Shown: positions 22,966 to 33,123, numbered from the stretch's first letter. The stretch: 40,053 bases of DNA from Batkoa obscura (GCA_030770535.1 JASVEC010000153.1:1-40053); one strand, 5' to 3'. Numbers and translations are program-made. The notes: generated by a model not told the origin, from the sequence alone.

Positions 22966-23249
22966 TGGGGTGGAAGTTTTAAGTAGATGCGCTTATTTCA
23001 TAAGTTTGTAACTTTAATTTATTATTAATTTTCTAATTGCTTTATTAAATATTATCCTTTTAATAATATATTTTCGTGTTTTTATTGAGTTATTGCTTTT
23101 TGTTGATTTTGCTTTGTGAATATTTTTAAAATTTGCTAAGTCCAAAGGTCTATTTAATGCTTACATAATAATATGAAAACAAAATAGTTAATTGACTAAT
23201 ATTAAAATTAAATCTTTGGAAAGTTTATTTTATTATCTGACCAAATCAA

Positions 23250-23351
23250 CAAGGGGGATGTATTTTTTTGTTTAAGGATTTTACTAGCAATTTTTCCACT
23301 TAAATAGCGCTTAAAAAAGTAAAAGTAATGAAATCAAAAACATCCCCAATT
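23250..23351 (+). mobile_element. GGGGATG MITE, copy 7
   Basis: Forward orientation, ends GGGGATGTATTTTTTTG and ACATCCCC. Flanks CAAG and AATT do not match, so the TSD is lost or altered. Confidence 0.85.
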
Positions 23352-23437
23352 AATCATATTACTATAATTAAAATATTATTTCCTCTCTCAAAAAAAGAAA
23401 GCTCAATTTGATACTCGTGTAAATGCAAAATGGCAAC

Positions 23438-23544
23438 AAATGGGGATGTTTTTTTTAGCTTCATTACTTTTTCCATCTTTTAAGTACTATTTGAATATAA
23501 AATTTGTTGGTAAAATTCCTAAACATAAAAATACATCATCAAAT
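23438..23544 (-). mobile_element. GGGGATG MITE, copy 8
   Basis: Reverse orientation. The direct flank AAAT occurs on both sides (23438-23441 and 23541-23544), a non-palindromic 4-bp target duplication. Confidence 0.85.
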
Positions 23545-23749
23545 GCCAATTTTTCTAAATTTACTGGTAAATTTTGGATATATAAGTTTAAAAGTTTTAA
23601 TGACATAGCTATTAAATCCCATTTATGAGTAGTTATTTACATATTCTAAAGATAAAAAACGACAAATAACTTATTAAATCCCTATGTTTAAAAAATTATT
23701 ACTTAAAAAATTACTCCTAATAGTACATGATTGAACTTTGATAATTTAA

Positions 23750-23826
23750 AATCATTAACAATCTTTCCACTCAAATAGTGCTTAAAGGATGGAAAAGTAA
23801 TGAAGTCAAAAAAAACATCCCCATAT
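23750..23826 (+). mobile_element. GGGGATG MITE, copy 9 (left end missing)
   Basis: Forward orientation. Only about three quarters remains, from ATTAACAATCTTTCCACTC to ACATCCCC followed by ATAT; the left tip is gone. Confidence 0.75.
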
Positions 23827-23894
23827 GACTAAATTTAATAAATTTTTTGATTTTGAGTTAAGTTTGAAATTATTAAATATAGAAATACATCACC

Positions 23895-24001
23895 ATATGG
23901 GGATGTTTTTTTTGGCCTCATTGCTTTTTCTATCTTTTAAGTGCTATTTGAGTAGAAAAATTGTCAGTAAAATCTTTAAATACAAAAACACATCCCCATA
24001 T
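23895..24001 (-). mobile_element. GGGGATG MITE, copy 10 (near consensus)
   Basis: Reverse orientation, flanked by ATAT on both sides. Just left of it, AAATACATCACC looks like the end of another, otherwise lost copy, as in the 5a/5b pair. Confidence 0.9.
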
Positions 24002-24284
24002 AATATACTAATTTAATACAATAGCAGATTTATTTAATAATTTATTATTTAAGTTATATAAAATACAGAAGTAGAATTTTTAGTTAAAATTAAGTTTGAC
24101 TGGATTTTTTTGCTATAGTTAGTTAACTTTTTTAATAAGCTATTTAAATATATTTGGCTATTTCTTATGAACTTTGATTTTATTTCCAAATCTTATGAAT
24201 TGTAACAAGACCCAAAAAAACTTATAGCTAAAATCGTATTAATCTTTTTATATTGTATAAAAAGTTATAGCTAAACTATCTGAT

Positions 24285-24385
24285 ATTTAAGGATGTATTT
24301 TTTAAGAATTTTGCTATCAATTTTTCAGTTCAAATAGTGTTTAAAAGATGGAAAAAGTGATGAAGCCAAAAAAACACTCCCATTT
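24285..24385 (+). mobile_element. GGGGATG MITE, copy 11
   Basis: Forward orientation, with direct ATTT flanks (24285-24288 and 24382-24385). The left tip reads AAGGATG. Confidence 0.8.
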
Positions 24386-24607
24386 GACAGATAGCTTTAA
24401 AATATTTAAAAAAGGATAAATTTGCTTAAACTTTGAGCAATTATAACTCTGTTCATATTGATGCTATAAATTCGATACTAGCAGCATCGTTTAATAGCTC
24501 TCAACATAAGCTACATTTTAAGAAAAAAGCATCTAATTTTATTAGGTTTTAATAAAAACAGGCTATTTTTTCTAAATCGGACTTTTTTCTAAACAAAAAG
24601 AGTATAA

Positions 24608-24714
24608 TAATGGGGATGTATTTTTATATTTAAGAGTTTTACTAACAATTTCCCACTCATATAGCACTTAAAAGATGAAAAAAGTAATGAAGCAAAAAGA
24701 AAAACATCACTATT
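24608..24714 (+). mobile_element. GGGGATG MITE, copy 12
   Basis: Forward orientation, left end GGGGATGTATTTTTATATT, right end ACATCAC. Flanks TAAT/TATT differ at one base. Confidence 0.8.
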
Positions 24715-24899
24715 TATTGATTAACTAAAATCTAAATCTTGTATGATAGTGTCAATAACATCAATATAAGCTATTGATCATTTTTAGCTATCTAAACCGA
24801 TCGATTCAATTATCTACCATCCTTTGCCTATTCTTACAATCATTAAAATTGGTCAAAATTTTGCTATAAAAGTAAAAACTATAATAAGTCAGATTGAGA

Positions 24900-25083
24900 A
24901 GATTAGAGTATCAGTAAACGGACGCTATTATAAGTGTCTCATAGTCCATTAGGCGCTTGGGGATAAAATGCGCTTCTTGAATGTGATCCGTGAGCAAGGG
25001 CTAGGTGAGACCATATTGTTTGAAAGGGTGATACGAAAGTATACTTTTGTAAAAATTCAAAAAGTAGAATCATTTGAGAATTA
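24900..25083 (+). pseudogene. GC-richer protein-like fragment, unrecognised
   Basis: The part from about 24915 to 25040 is near 45% GC in a 25% background, with codon use unlike the neighbourhood. The plus frame ends in MRFLNVIREQGLGETILF, then ERVIRKYTFVKIQKVESFEN and a stop at about 25084. CATTAG just before GCGCTTGGGG could be a splice acceptor, making this a last exon. No partner exon is found upstream, so it is either a gene remnant or the tail of a badly decayed gene. I do not recognise the protein. Confidence 0.3.
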
Positions 25084-25692
25084 AATTGTTTGAAAAGTTA
25101 CTATGCTAAATTAGTTTTTGATTTGTAAAAAAGCTCACTAATTTTAATCTTTTAGTATTATAGCTAAGTTAAATCGATTTGAACCTATCTTATTTTGTAT
25201 GTTGATGGTAGCATTATATGTCGCATAGCAATTGCTAATTAATTTTTAGTTCAAGTGCATCTAAGATATATCAAATAACTGGTTATTTTATCTTTTGAAT
25301 CTTTTATGTATTAACTCTAGTTCAATAGTATAATGATATGCAGCTAGGGCAGTATTTTTCAACTCAATAAAAAGGAGTAACAACATAAAATTGATACTAT
25401 AAAATGGTATGATAATCCCATTGTTTAAAAAGTCACCAAGCATAGGGCTTTTTGATTGAGCTATTACTTTGTAATATTAAATTTAAATAATTTAATAAAT
25501 GAAAAGAGAATAGTAAGGTAGAATTTAAGAATATGTTCTATTTAAATAAAAAAATTCACTTATTTAATGATCGAAATCTTTGCTCAAAACCCTTACCCCA
25601 AAAATTCAACTCAAGCCAATAGAATATAAGATTCTAAAAAATAAAAATCAACTTCAATTTTTTCTTTTTTAAAATATATTTTTAAAAATCAA

Positions 25693-27438
25693 ATGTCAAT
25701 CACTATTGTTAAACAAACTCAAATGAAAATTAAAGTAACTAAACCTTACCCCAAACCCAATACCAAAGATTCTACCACCAATACTAATACTTCTACAAAA
25801 CAATCAGAGTCGATCCCTAATGATTTTAATGTAGAATCAAATACCGATAACGTACCCACTACTAGCATTAGTGATGAGGATGATCGAAAGCTTCGAGATA
25901 TCGAGATTGTGAAGTTAATCGCTGTTGCCACAGATATAAATTCTACTCCAATACAATATATGAACACAGAGCACAAACTCATTAAATATTACCTTGAAGA
26001 TAACTTTCCAATCAATGGTGATACTGTTTCAGCTACAAAGAACCTTGATAAATATATTGAATGGGCTATCAATCCTAGTAAAAGTTCAAGCTCAATTTAT
26101 TCATTAGTTGACAAAGTTTACAATAAAAGTTTGGGATCTATTAAAAAAGAAAATGCATTTGTTATTCCAAAGAAACTTGATTCAATTGAAGTTATAGAAG
26201 GCTTACCAGCCAAATATCATACTATGTTTCCATTTAATATAACGGAGGATGATTTAAAAGATAATACTAAAGATATAGAGACTGTTGGAGATCAAGATGA
26301 TGACGATCTAAACATTAAAACTCAATATGAGATTCCTTCAACTGGTATATCGTTTATAAATAAATCGCTTGCCCATAATTATGATATTGAAAAAGACGAA
26401 TTTACAGCAGACGAAAGTGAGTTGATGGAAGATAGCGAATTTGAGCTTGAAAACAATGATGTTTCTGCTCATTTTGAAAATGTCCAAGAAGAAACTCCAC
26501 AGGAGCTAACTGAAATAGTTATTAGTGAAACAGTGCCGCCTACTCAAGTTCAAGCTGGCGATGTTAATGGATTGTCAGGAGACAAAGTAAATGAAAAAGA
26601 AAATCAACCTACCGATCAAACCAATGATGAAGTAAATGATGCACAAGCACCGTCATATGGTTATGATTATACTGGTCCATATCCTCCTCCTTCCAATAAC
26701 TACGGATATACTGGTCCATATCCTCCTCCTCCAACTAACTATGGCTATAGTGGCCCATATCCTCCCCCTTCTCCACATACCTATGGATATAGTGTGCCTC
26801 CACCTCCACAACAATTTGGATATAATGCTCCATTACCCCCTTATACTTATCCATATTATGCTCCTCCACCAAGCGAGTATAATAATTATCCCCATCCTGG
26901 GTATGCAGCAGATCCAAATAGTTATCAACCAGTTTATTATAATGGTTACCCTTCCCACCATGGCCATGGTTATACCATCCCACAGCCAACATCTGCTAAA
27001 ATAGAGATTAGACATCCATCTACAAGAAACAAAAAATCAACTTCACCTAAAGATGATAGTAGCTCTAACGATAAGGAAGTTAAAGAGACCAAAGGTTCAG
27101 AATGGACAAATTCAGAATGTGAGACTAATAAAGCAAACTCAAAGGTCAATGAGAGTAATGGTACTGGTACTAATAATGAGATACCACAAACAACCAATAA
27201 GAGAAGTCAATCTAATAATAATTATAAGCCTAAAGTGGAAGCTTATGATCCCAATGTAGAGCGTGGATACCCCCAATCTTATTCTAATAGCCCTAATGGA
27301 CAAACTTGGAACGGAGGGCAAAACAATGGGTATAGTAACTATAATGGGAATAATTATCGAAATAATTATAAAGGTGGCTACAAAAAAAATTATAGGAAAA
27401 ATCCAAATACGCCTAATGGAATAGAAGATGGTAATTAA
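25693..27438 (+). CDS. Disordered Pro/Tyr/Gly-rich protein, prion-like
   Basis: A single exon of 581 aa, not recognised. Residues 1-60 are Ser/Thr/Asn-rich; about 60-130 look folded (RKLRDIEIVKLIAVATDI, then HKLIKYYLEDNFPIN). About 190-315 is acidic. About 320-430 has Tyr-Gly-Pro repeats of the type YGYTGPYPPP (three close copies, then looser ones). The tail is polar and ends in an Asn/Gly/Tyr/Lys/Arg-rich stretch (NNYRNNYKGGYKKNYRKN). There is no signal peptide, so it is probably cytosolic or nuclear. The composition resembles RNA-associated proteins that form condensates; that is inference, as no RRM or other RNA-binding domain is visible. Confidence 0.7.
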   Translation: MSITIVKQTQMKIKVTKPYPKPNTKDSTTNTNTSTKQSESIPNDFNVESNTDNVPTTSISDEDDRKLRDIEIVKLIAVATDINSTPIQYMNTEHKLIKYYLEDNFPINGDTVSATKNLDKYIEWAINPSKSSSSIYSLVDKVYNKSLGSIKKENAFVIPKKLDSIEVIEGLPAKYHTMFPFNITEDDLKDNTKDIETVGDQDDDDLNIKTQYEIPSTGISFINKSLAHNYDIEKDEFTADESELMEDSEFELENNDVSAHFENVQEETPQELTEIVISETVPPTQVQAGDVNGLSGDKVNEKENQPTDQTNDEVNDAQAPSYGYDYTGPYPPPSNNYGYTGPYPPPPTNYGYSGPYPPPSPHTYGYSVPPPPQQFGYNAPLPPYTYPYYAPPPSEYNNYPHPGYAADPNSYQPVYYNGYPSHHGHGYTIPQPTSAKIEIRHPSTRNKKSTSPKDDSSSNDKEVKETKGSEWTNSECETNKANSKVNESNGTGTNNEIPQTTNKRSQSNNNYKPKVEAYDPNVERGYPQSYSNSPNGQTWNGGQNNGYSNYNGNNYRNNYKGGYKKNYRKNPNTPNGIEDGN

Positions 27439-27642
27439 TAGCTTATAGATATGTTTGCTGGATTGTATTATTATTTTCATTGCTAATGTTAATAAAGTTA
27501 ATTTATTTTTTTTATTTTTAGTTGAAATTTTGATTGATTTTAAAAATATTAAAGCACTACTGTTTTAATATATTTTGAGTGATATAATCAATTACAGAAA
27601 AATAGGAGGTATTTGATCTTTCCTCAATCGAAAGAATTTGAA

Positions 27643-27750
27643 ATATGGGGGATGTATTTTCGTGTTTAAGAATTTTACTAATAATTTTTCCACTCAAATA
27701 GTGCTTATAAGATAGAAAAAATAATGAAGCCAAAAAAAACATCCCCATAT
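27643..27750 (+). mobile_element. GGGGATG MITE, copy 13 (near consensus)
   Basis: Forward orientation, 100 bp between ATAT flanks; starts GGGGGATGTATTTTCGTG and ends AAAACATCCCC. Confidence 0.95.
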
Positions 27751-28931
27751 GTAAAAATAGCAATGATAAATTAAAAGTTTCAAATTTCCCTTAATTTTAA
27801 ATTCTACTTAAGATGTAAATTAAGAAAAAAAGTATCTGTCTCAATTCAGAGGTCAAATATCTCTACTTTTCCATAGTTAATTGTAGTATATTTTCATATT
27901 ATTTAATTAAATGAAAGAAGTCAAAGAAAGCATAGACAATGTAAGTATAAGAAGGGGTGAAATTAAAGGAAGCCAAGTAAACACTGGAATCTTATGTTTG
28001 AAACGATAGCCTTCAAAACTCAAAGTTGTTCTGGTTTATTGTAACTCACCTAAGTAATAAAGGATATCACCAGAGTCTGAGTTAAAGAGATAAGTTATAG
28101 TAAATTAAATAGCTAAATCTATAATCAACTAGATATGAAATTAAAAATAACATCTTTGCATTTTAAAAGCGTTTCTACTAAACTAATAATAATTCATGAG
28201 TTTCACTTATATTCTAAAAAGATCAATTAAACTTGGGCATTAATTTGCTTTATTTGATTAGCTATATTAAAACCTATCTATTAAGTATAAATTGTTTGAA
28301 AGGCTTAATATATAAATTATTTTTATAATAATCATTTTATCCAATATTAGTCATTATTTTTCAAAATAATTGCTGATTTTAAAAATTACATAAACGATTT
28401 ATATGCTATTATTATTTAATCCTTTATTACTTTTTAATTGTTCTTTTGAGTCTATTATTTGATCAAAAATATTTCACTTTTGGTTTGGCATTGTCATCTT
28501 TATCTTTTATCTAAACCTGACAAAATGTATCCTTAGACTCCTTTCCTACCCTTTTCTGTAAGACCCTTAACTTTAATAGCGTCCTTCAGACTATGAATCA
28601 AACATGGAGTTTTCATATTTTAGATTATAAACGGTATTCTATGTTTTTTAAATATTTTATTAAACAGCCCTTTCTAATAAAAGGCAATTCTAAAACCTTT
28701 GTGCTACTAATGACAATGATTAAGTAGATCTAAAGTTACTGTCAAATCCCTATTTCAGCTCTAGCTCATATCTATAAAGACTCATTAGATCCTGTGTAAT
28801 GAATTTTAGTTTCTATGGTCTGTTCACTATTTTTTATCACCTTTATCACTAAACTCATCGCTAACCTTTTGTTCTGATGTGTTCGTAAAAAACCAAAGTG
28901 TAATAGAACTGGAATTATAATTATTATAAGC

Positions 28932-29038
28932 ATTTGGGGATTTTTTTTTTGGCTTCATTACTTTTTCTACCTTTTAAGCACTATTTGAGCGGAAAAATTG
29001 TTAGTAAAGTTCTTAAATACAAAAATACAGCCCCATTT
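28932..29038 (-). mobile_element. GGGGATG MITE, copy 14
   Basis: Reverse orientation, 99 bp. The direct, non-palindromic flank ATTT lies on both sides (28932-28935 and 29035-29038), clear evidence of a 4-bp target duplication. It lies about 100 bp beyond the stop of the secreted repeat gene. Confidence 0.93.
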
Positions 29039-29139
29039 GTTATTTTTTTGGACTGTTTCCAATAATTACAAATTTAATCAAGGTAAATTTGAAATTCAAA
29101 AACATAAATAATTTATTTATAAAACTAAAACGAACAGAC

Positions 29140-30474
29140 TTAATAACCATCGTGACTGCCATATCCTTTGCTCTGTCCTTTACTGTAGCCATAGCTTCCA
29201 TAATTAGACCCATAACCATACCCTTTGTTTCTTGAGCCATAATCATAGTCTCTATTTCTTGAACCATAGCCATAGCCATAGCCTCTGTTTCTTGAGCCGT
29301 AACCATAACCTCTGTTTCTTGAGCCGTAACCATAACCTCTATTTCTTGAGCCATAGCCATAACCTCTATTCCTTGAGCCATAGCCATAACCTCTGTTTCT
29401 TGAGCCATAGCCATAGCTTCCGTAACCATCGTTACCATATCCGTAACCATAGCCGCTATAGCCCCTGTTACCATAACCATAACCGTAGTAATTAAAGCCA
29501 TTAGTACTACTATCTGATCCTGAAGAACCAGATTCATCAGGGCTTCCATTAGAACTTGGAGAACCTAAAATAGCATCGCTTCCTAAGTTACCAGGCATTT
29601 GATTTGGATTTGGACTATCAGAAGCACTTGAAGCGTCAGTATCTCCTAAATTGTTTGGAATTTGATTTGAGTCTGAACTACCAGATACGCCTGAAGCTCC
29701 AGTGTCTGATAAGTTGCCAGACATTTGACTTGAATCTGGATTTCCAGAAGCCCCTGAAGCATCAGTACCTCCTAAATTGCTTGGGATTTGGTTTGAGTCT
29801 GGATTACTAGATACACCTATGTTTCCTAAGTTGCCAGGCATTTGGTTCAGATCTGGGTTATCAGAGGCTCCTGAAGCACCAATGCCTCCTAAATTGCTTG
29901 GGATTTGATTTGGGTCTGGGTTCCCTGAAGTCCCTGAAGTATCAGTGCTTCCTAAGTTGCTTGGAATTTGATTTGAGTCTGAACTACCAGATACGCCTGA
30001 AGCTCCAGTGTCTGATAAGTTGCCAGACGTTTGATTTGAATCTGGATTTCCAGAAGCCCCTGAAGCATTAGTACCTCCTAAATTGCTTGGGATTTGATTT
30101 AGATCTGGGCTACCAGATACACTTGCACCTCCTAAGTTACCAGGTATTTGGTTTGGGTCTGGAATGCTAGATGCTCCGGCGTCTCCTAAATTATTTGGAA
30201 TTTGACTTGAGCCTGAGACACTTGATTGTCCAGCACCTTCAGAGTTGCTCGGAACTTGATTGGGATCTGGGACTCCAAGAGACCCGTCGCCCTGAAAGCT
30301 AGTAGAGTTAACAGTTGGATAATTGTAACCGTTTCCGTAGCTACTTTGATATGTGGCTTGACTTCCAGTAGGTTGAGGATTTGAAATCGTTCCTTGATTA
30401 GAATTGCCTTCTGGTAAATTTAAAGCTGAGATGATAGCTAAGAAAGGAAGAAGTTCAATAATCATATTTCTCAT
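29140..30474 (-). CDS. Secreted two-part repeat protein (Asn/Pro/Gly/Ser repeats and YGYGSRNRG repeats)
   Basis: A single exon of 444 aa. Residues 1-19 (MRNMIIELLPFLAIISALN) look like a signal peptide. About 68-310 consists of some ten imperfect 20-27-residue repeats built on NPDxNQIPSNLGGTxASG. A larger block (SGNLSDTGASGVSGSSDSNQ with its flanks) occurs twice, so the array grew by segmental duplication. From about 325 the protein is Gly/Tyr-rich, with seven SRN-centred units (YGYGSRNRG). There is no Cys, GPI-type tail or enzyme domain. Such sequences occur in structural, wall or adhesive proteins with elastic or cross-linkable Tyr. A role in the cell wall, spore coat or spore mucilage is plausible but is inference. 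Repeat-driven length variation between strains is likely. Confidence 0.85.
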   Translation of the reverse strand: MRNMIIELLPFLAIISALNLPEGNSNQGTISNPQPTGSQATYQSSYGNGYNYPTVNSTSFQGDGSLGVPDPNQVPSNSEGAGQSSVSGSSQIPNNLGDAGASSIPDPNQIPGNLGGASVSGSPDLNQIPSNLGGTNASGASGNPDSNQTSGNLSDTGASGVSGSSDSNQIPSNLGSTDTSGTSGNPDPNQIPSNLGGIGASGASDNPDLNQMPGNLGNIGVSSNPDSNQIPSNLGGTDASGASGNPDSSQMSGNLSDTGASGVSGSSDSNQIPNNLGDTDASSASDSPNPNQMPGNLGSDAILGSPSSNGSPDESGSSGSDSSTNGFNYYGYGYGNRGYSGYGYGYGNDGYGSYGYGSRNRGYGYGSRNRGYGYGSRNRGYGYGSRNRGYGYGSRNRGYGYGYGSRNRDYDYGSRNKGYGYGSNYGSYGYSKGQSKGYGSHDGY

Positions 30475-31513
30475 TTTTAATGTTTGTGAGCTGAATAAAG
30501 AGTCTCAAGAATGCCTTAATTTAATAAAATACAATAAATAAATCCGATTTATACAATGGATAGTGAGTTAATTTAATAATTATAACTTTATTCTTTTTGT
30601 TCTTTATATACTGTTATTTTACTACTCATAAAGTAGATTTTATGTTACATTGCATTTTGCACAATTCATCTTTGCAAGCCACTTTCATTCACAGAGTTAT
30701 TGAATTTACTGTAAGGACTTTCCTATTAGGTAAATTTTCTTAGGCTATCTTAACTAGAGTCCAATTTCCGGTTGACTTACATTGATATTAAAAGCCCTTT
30801 GCTATTTTTAAATTTCTATTATGCATCATTTAAAACGCCAAGGTTATCTTTATGCATTATTTGGGTTTAATAAAATATGAAGTTAGTTAAACTATTTTGA
30901 AAGTGAATCGTTTTACAGGTTTTAAGTCTTTACTAACTAATTAACTACTTGTTTAAGAAAAATCTTGTAATAAAATTTGGCAAAACATATAAACAGATTA
31001 AAATCGGCCATATGATAATATTTTTTTGCTCTATCACTTTTTCCATTTTTTTAAACACTATTTGAGTGAAAAGGTTAATAATAAAATTCTTAAAAAAACA
31101 TATCCCCATATACAACTTCTAAAAATTACCAGTAAATAAATCGCAAAAAAGCTACAACAGTTATAAAGCCTTGGTTTGCAGCTGTTTAACTCAAATACTA
31201 TTCTTTTGTTAGAATGAAACTTTGTTAGCTTTATAAGCATGAAAAAGTTAAGGGATTAAAAATTTATGTACTCTTAAAACTTTACTACAAAGCTTAGTTT
31301 ACCTTGAGTTTTAAAGATTAGCAATGTATTTCAACTAAAATATCATTTAGTATAATGATCATAGAAAACAGCTAATAAACTATTAAATAAATATAGTTTT
31401 TATTATTTCTTATTTCTTATAAAGAAGTGAAGGGTAAAAAATAGCTGGTTTAAAATTTTAAGAGGGTATCAAATACAAAATAATTAACTACTATTCTTTA
31501 TAATCATTGAGAT
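30475..31513. other. Intergenic, one MITE, no gene seen
   Basis: Upstream of the secreted repeat gene and downstream of the Kunitz-like gene. Only MITE copy 15 is recognised. Confidence 0.45.
31010..31111 (-). mobile_element. GGGGATG MITE, copy 15
   Basis: Reverse orientation. Flanked by ATAT on both sides; the left tip is changed (GATAATATTTTTTTG) and the right end ATATCCCC is kept. Confidence 0.8.
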
Positions 31514-32141
31514 TTATAATATTATTCTTCCAGGTGTTAATACACATTGATTATAACAAGAATTAAAGTCATTAAATATCGAATCGGTACAGTTATCAAC
31601 TTCATAATCAACACATTCTTCACCATCAAAAAAGTAGCGTATCCCGTATAACTCTTCTGGTGAACAATCTTGATATTCATATGGTAATTTATTACACAAA
31701 TCATTCTTTAAGTCAAATATTTTAAGACCATTTATCTTCCCCTCCTTTTTATCGGCTGTATCGATCACACTTTTAGGGTCTAAACAAAATCATTAGATGA
31801 ACAAAAAAGATCAACTCATTTTTTTAACTTACTTTTTTCTGGTTTTGTCGAATCCTTATTTCCTTTATTATCTTCTTTTACCTTGTTTTTAGAGGAACTG
31901 GACATATCACTTTCGATAGCACTACTGTTATTGCTTGTTGCATATGTTGGGTTTTTTGCGGTGGCTTGAGCTAAGTTAGAATTTATAATGGTATCGTTTA
32001 CGACAGAAGGGATTTTAGGCGCTTATTATTTAAAAAGGTTATTAGAACATGTCAAACATCAATGTACAACAACTACTTACCATTAATTTTTGAAGCCGAA
32101 TAAACTTGTAATAGCAAGGTTGAAAATATTAATATTCTCAT
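31514..32141 (-). CDS. Small secreted protein with a Kunitz (BPTI)-like domain
   Basis: Three exons on the minus strand: 32141-32081, 32021-31833 and 31779-31514, with introns of 59 and 53 nt. Frames join to 171 aa. Residues 1-16 (MRILIFSTLLLQVYSA) form a signal peptide. A Ser/Asn/Lys-rich linker follows, then a C-terminal domain with six Cys spaced C-x9-C-x16-C-x7-C-x10-C-x3-C. The Kunitz pattern is C-x8-C-x15-C-x7-C-x12-C-x3-C, and the inner part RYFFDGEECVDYEVDNC matches the usual R-[YF]-[YF]-[YF]-D...C...[FY]...C run, with an Asn-Phe pair in NDFNSCYNQC. It probably folds like BPTI and may block a serine protease, but the residue after the second Cys (Ser) and the acidic loops are unusual, so inhibition is not certain. 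The short exons and signal peptide suggest a secreted effector or defence role. Confidence 0.75.
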
Positions 32142-33007
32142 TTTGTATATAGGATCCTAAAAGTTATTGTCCAGCAATTATATAATAAAGTAAATGATAA
32201 AGAAAACAACTATTAGTTTTCTACTTTTGGTGATCATTTGAATTTATTAGCATCTTTATTTTTCGTTGATCAATAAAAAATCTTTATTTAAATTATTTCT
32301 TTTTACTATTTTAGTAAATTGAGCTCTTTTTGATTTGACCATTATCTCCCATAACTCTATTGTGACTTAGCTAACTGTTCATTTAAGAGTAAAATTTTGC
32401 TAAAACAAACTAAAACATAATGATTAGCCAAAAAAAAACTAAAAAAACGAATAAATGGCCCCCAAAAGCTATAGCAAGTAAAATCACAATAGAACTGCAA
32501 CAATTTTATTTTATTGCCAGATTATCAAATTGGAATTTTGGAAGTCTAATTCGATCCTAAATTTAAATTAACTTCAAACTCAATATGCTTTTTGCCCACC
32601 AATACTCTCACTTCATCAAAGTATTGCAGCGTTAATAACTCAGCGTTGTTTAGATTTTGATTTCAAAAATGTTTAAGGGTGCCATGTAATAGATTATTAT
32701 TTCAAGTTAATCTTCACACATTATTACCAACATTGTGGTATTAAAAATCTTGTTAATGTACCTATTTTTTTCTAATACCTTGTCAAACTTAACACACTTG
32801 CCCACAAGGATTCTGCGTCTTTTGAAAAAAGTGATTTTTAACTTTTGCTATAGGATAATTTCTAAAGTAATCTAAGATTTTGATTGAAAAATTAGCTTAC
32901 CATTAAACATTCTACTTTTCTTCATGTTAGTTATTTTCACAGCTACTGTCTATTATTCCATTACTTATTTGTTATCTGTCAGTAAATACCTACTATTTAT
33001 CAAAATC

Positions 33008-33123
33008 ATGTGTGGATGTCTCTTTTTATTTAAGAAATTTATTAACAACTTTTTCGCTCAAATAGTACTTGAAGAATGGAGAAAGCTGTTAGCGAACTTC
33101 TTTAAAAAGAGATATCCTCATGT
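33008..33123 (+). mobile_element. GGGGATG MITE, copy 16 (divergent)
   Basis: Forward orientation, longer than usual through internal changes. Direct ATGT flanks at 33008-33011 and 33120-33123; ends GTGGATGTC and GATATCCTC. Confidence 0.7.

Larger units (their letters stand above)
22966..25692. other. MITE-dense intergenic region
   Basis: 2.7 kb with six MITE copies (23250-24714) and one protein-like relic at about 24900-25083. No other gene seen. Confidence 0.5.
27439..29139. other. Intergenic, two MITEs, no gene seen
   Basis: Convergent intergenic region between the Pro/Tyr-rich gene and the secreted repeat gene, with MITE copies at 27643 and 28932. The part at 28440-28930 is pyrimidine-rich on the plus strand but has no usable frame. 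Confidence 0.45.

Noticed and set aside
23440-23628. Short open frame starting MGMFFLASLLF (also at 23825-24016, 27557-27763 and 33314-33502)
   Set aside because: Each overlaps a MITE copy and takes its similarity from the element; not host genes.
24900-25050. A structured RNA gene (snRNA, RNase P or SRP) in the GC-richer stretch
   Set aside because: No box or core motif of U1, U2, U4, U5, U6, SRP or RNase P RNA could be found; a protein-like frame fits better.
26636-27004. His/Met/Ile-rich frame on the plus strand and several minus-strand frames over 26.7-27.5 kb
   Set aside because: Shadows of the Pro/Tyr-rich gene created by its repeats.
29040-29549. Met/Ala/Thr-rich frame on the minus strand and His/Ser-rich frame at 29232-29495 on the plus strand
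   Set aside because: Out-of-frame shadows of the Gly/Tyr repeat region; repetitive DNA keeps several frames open.
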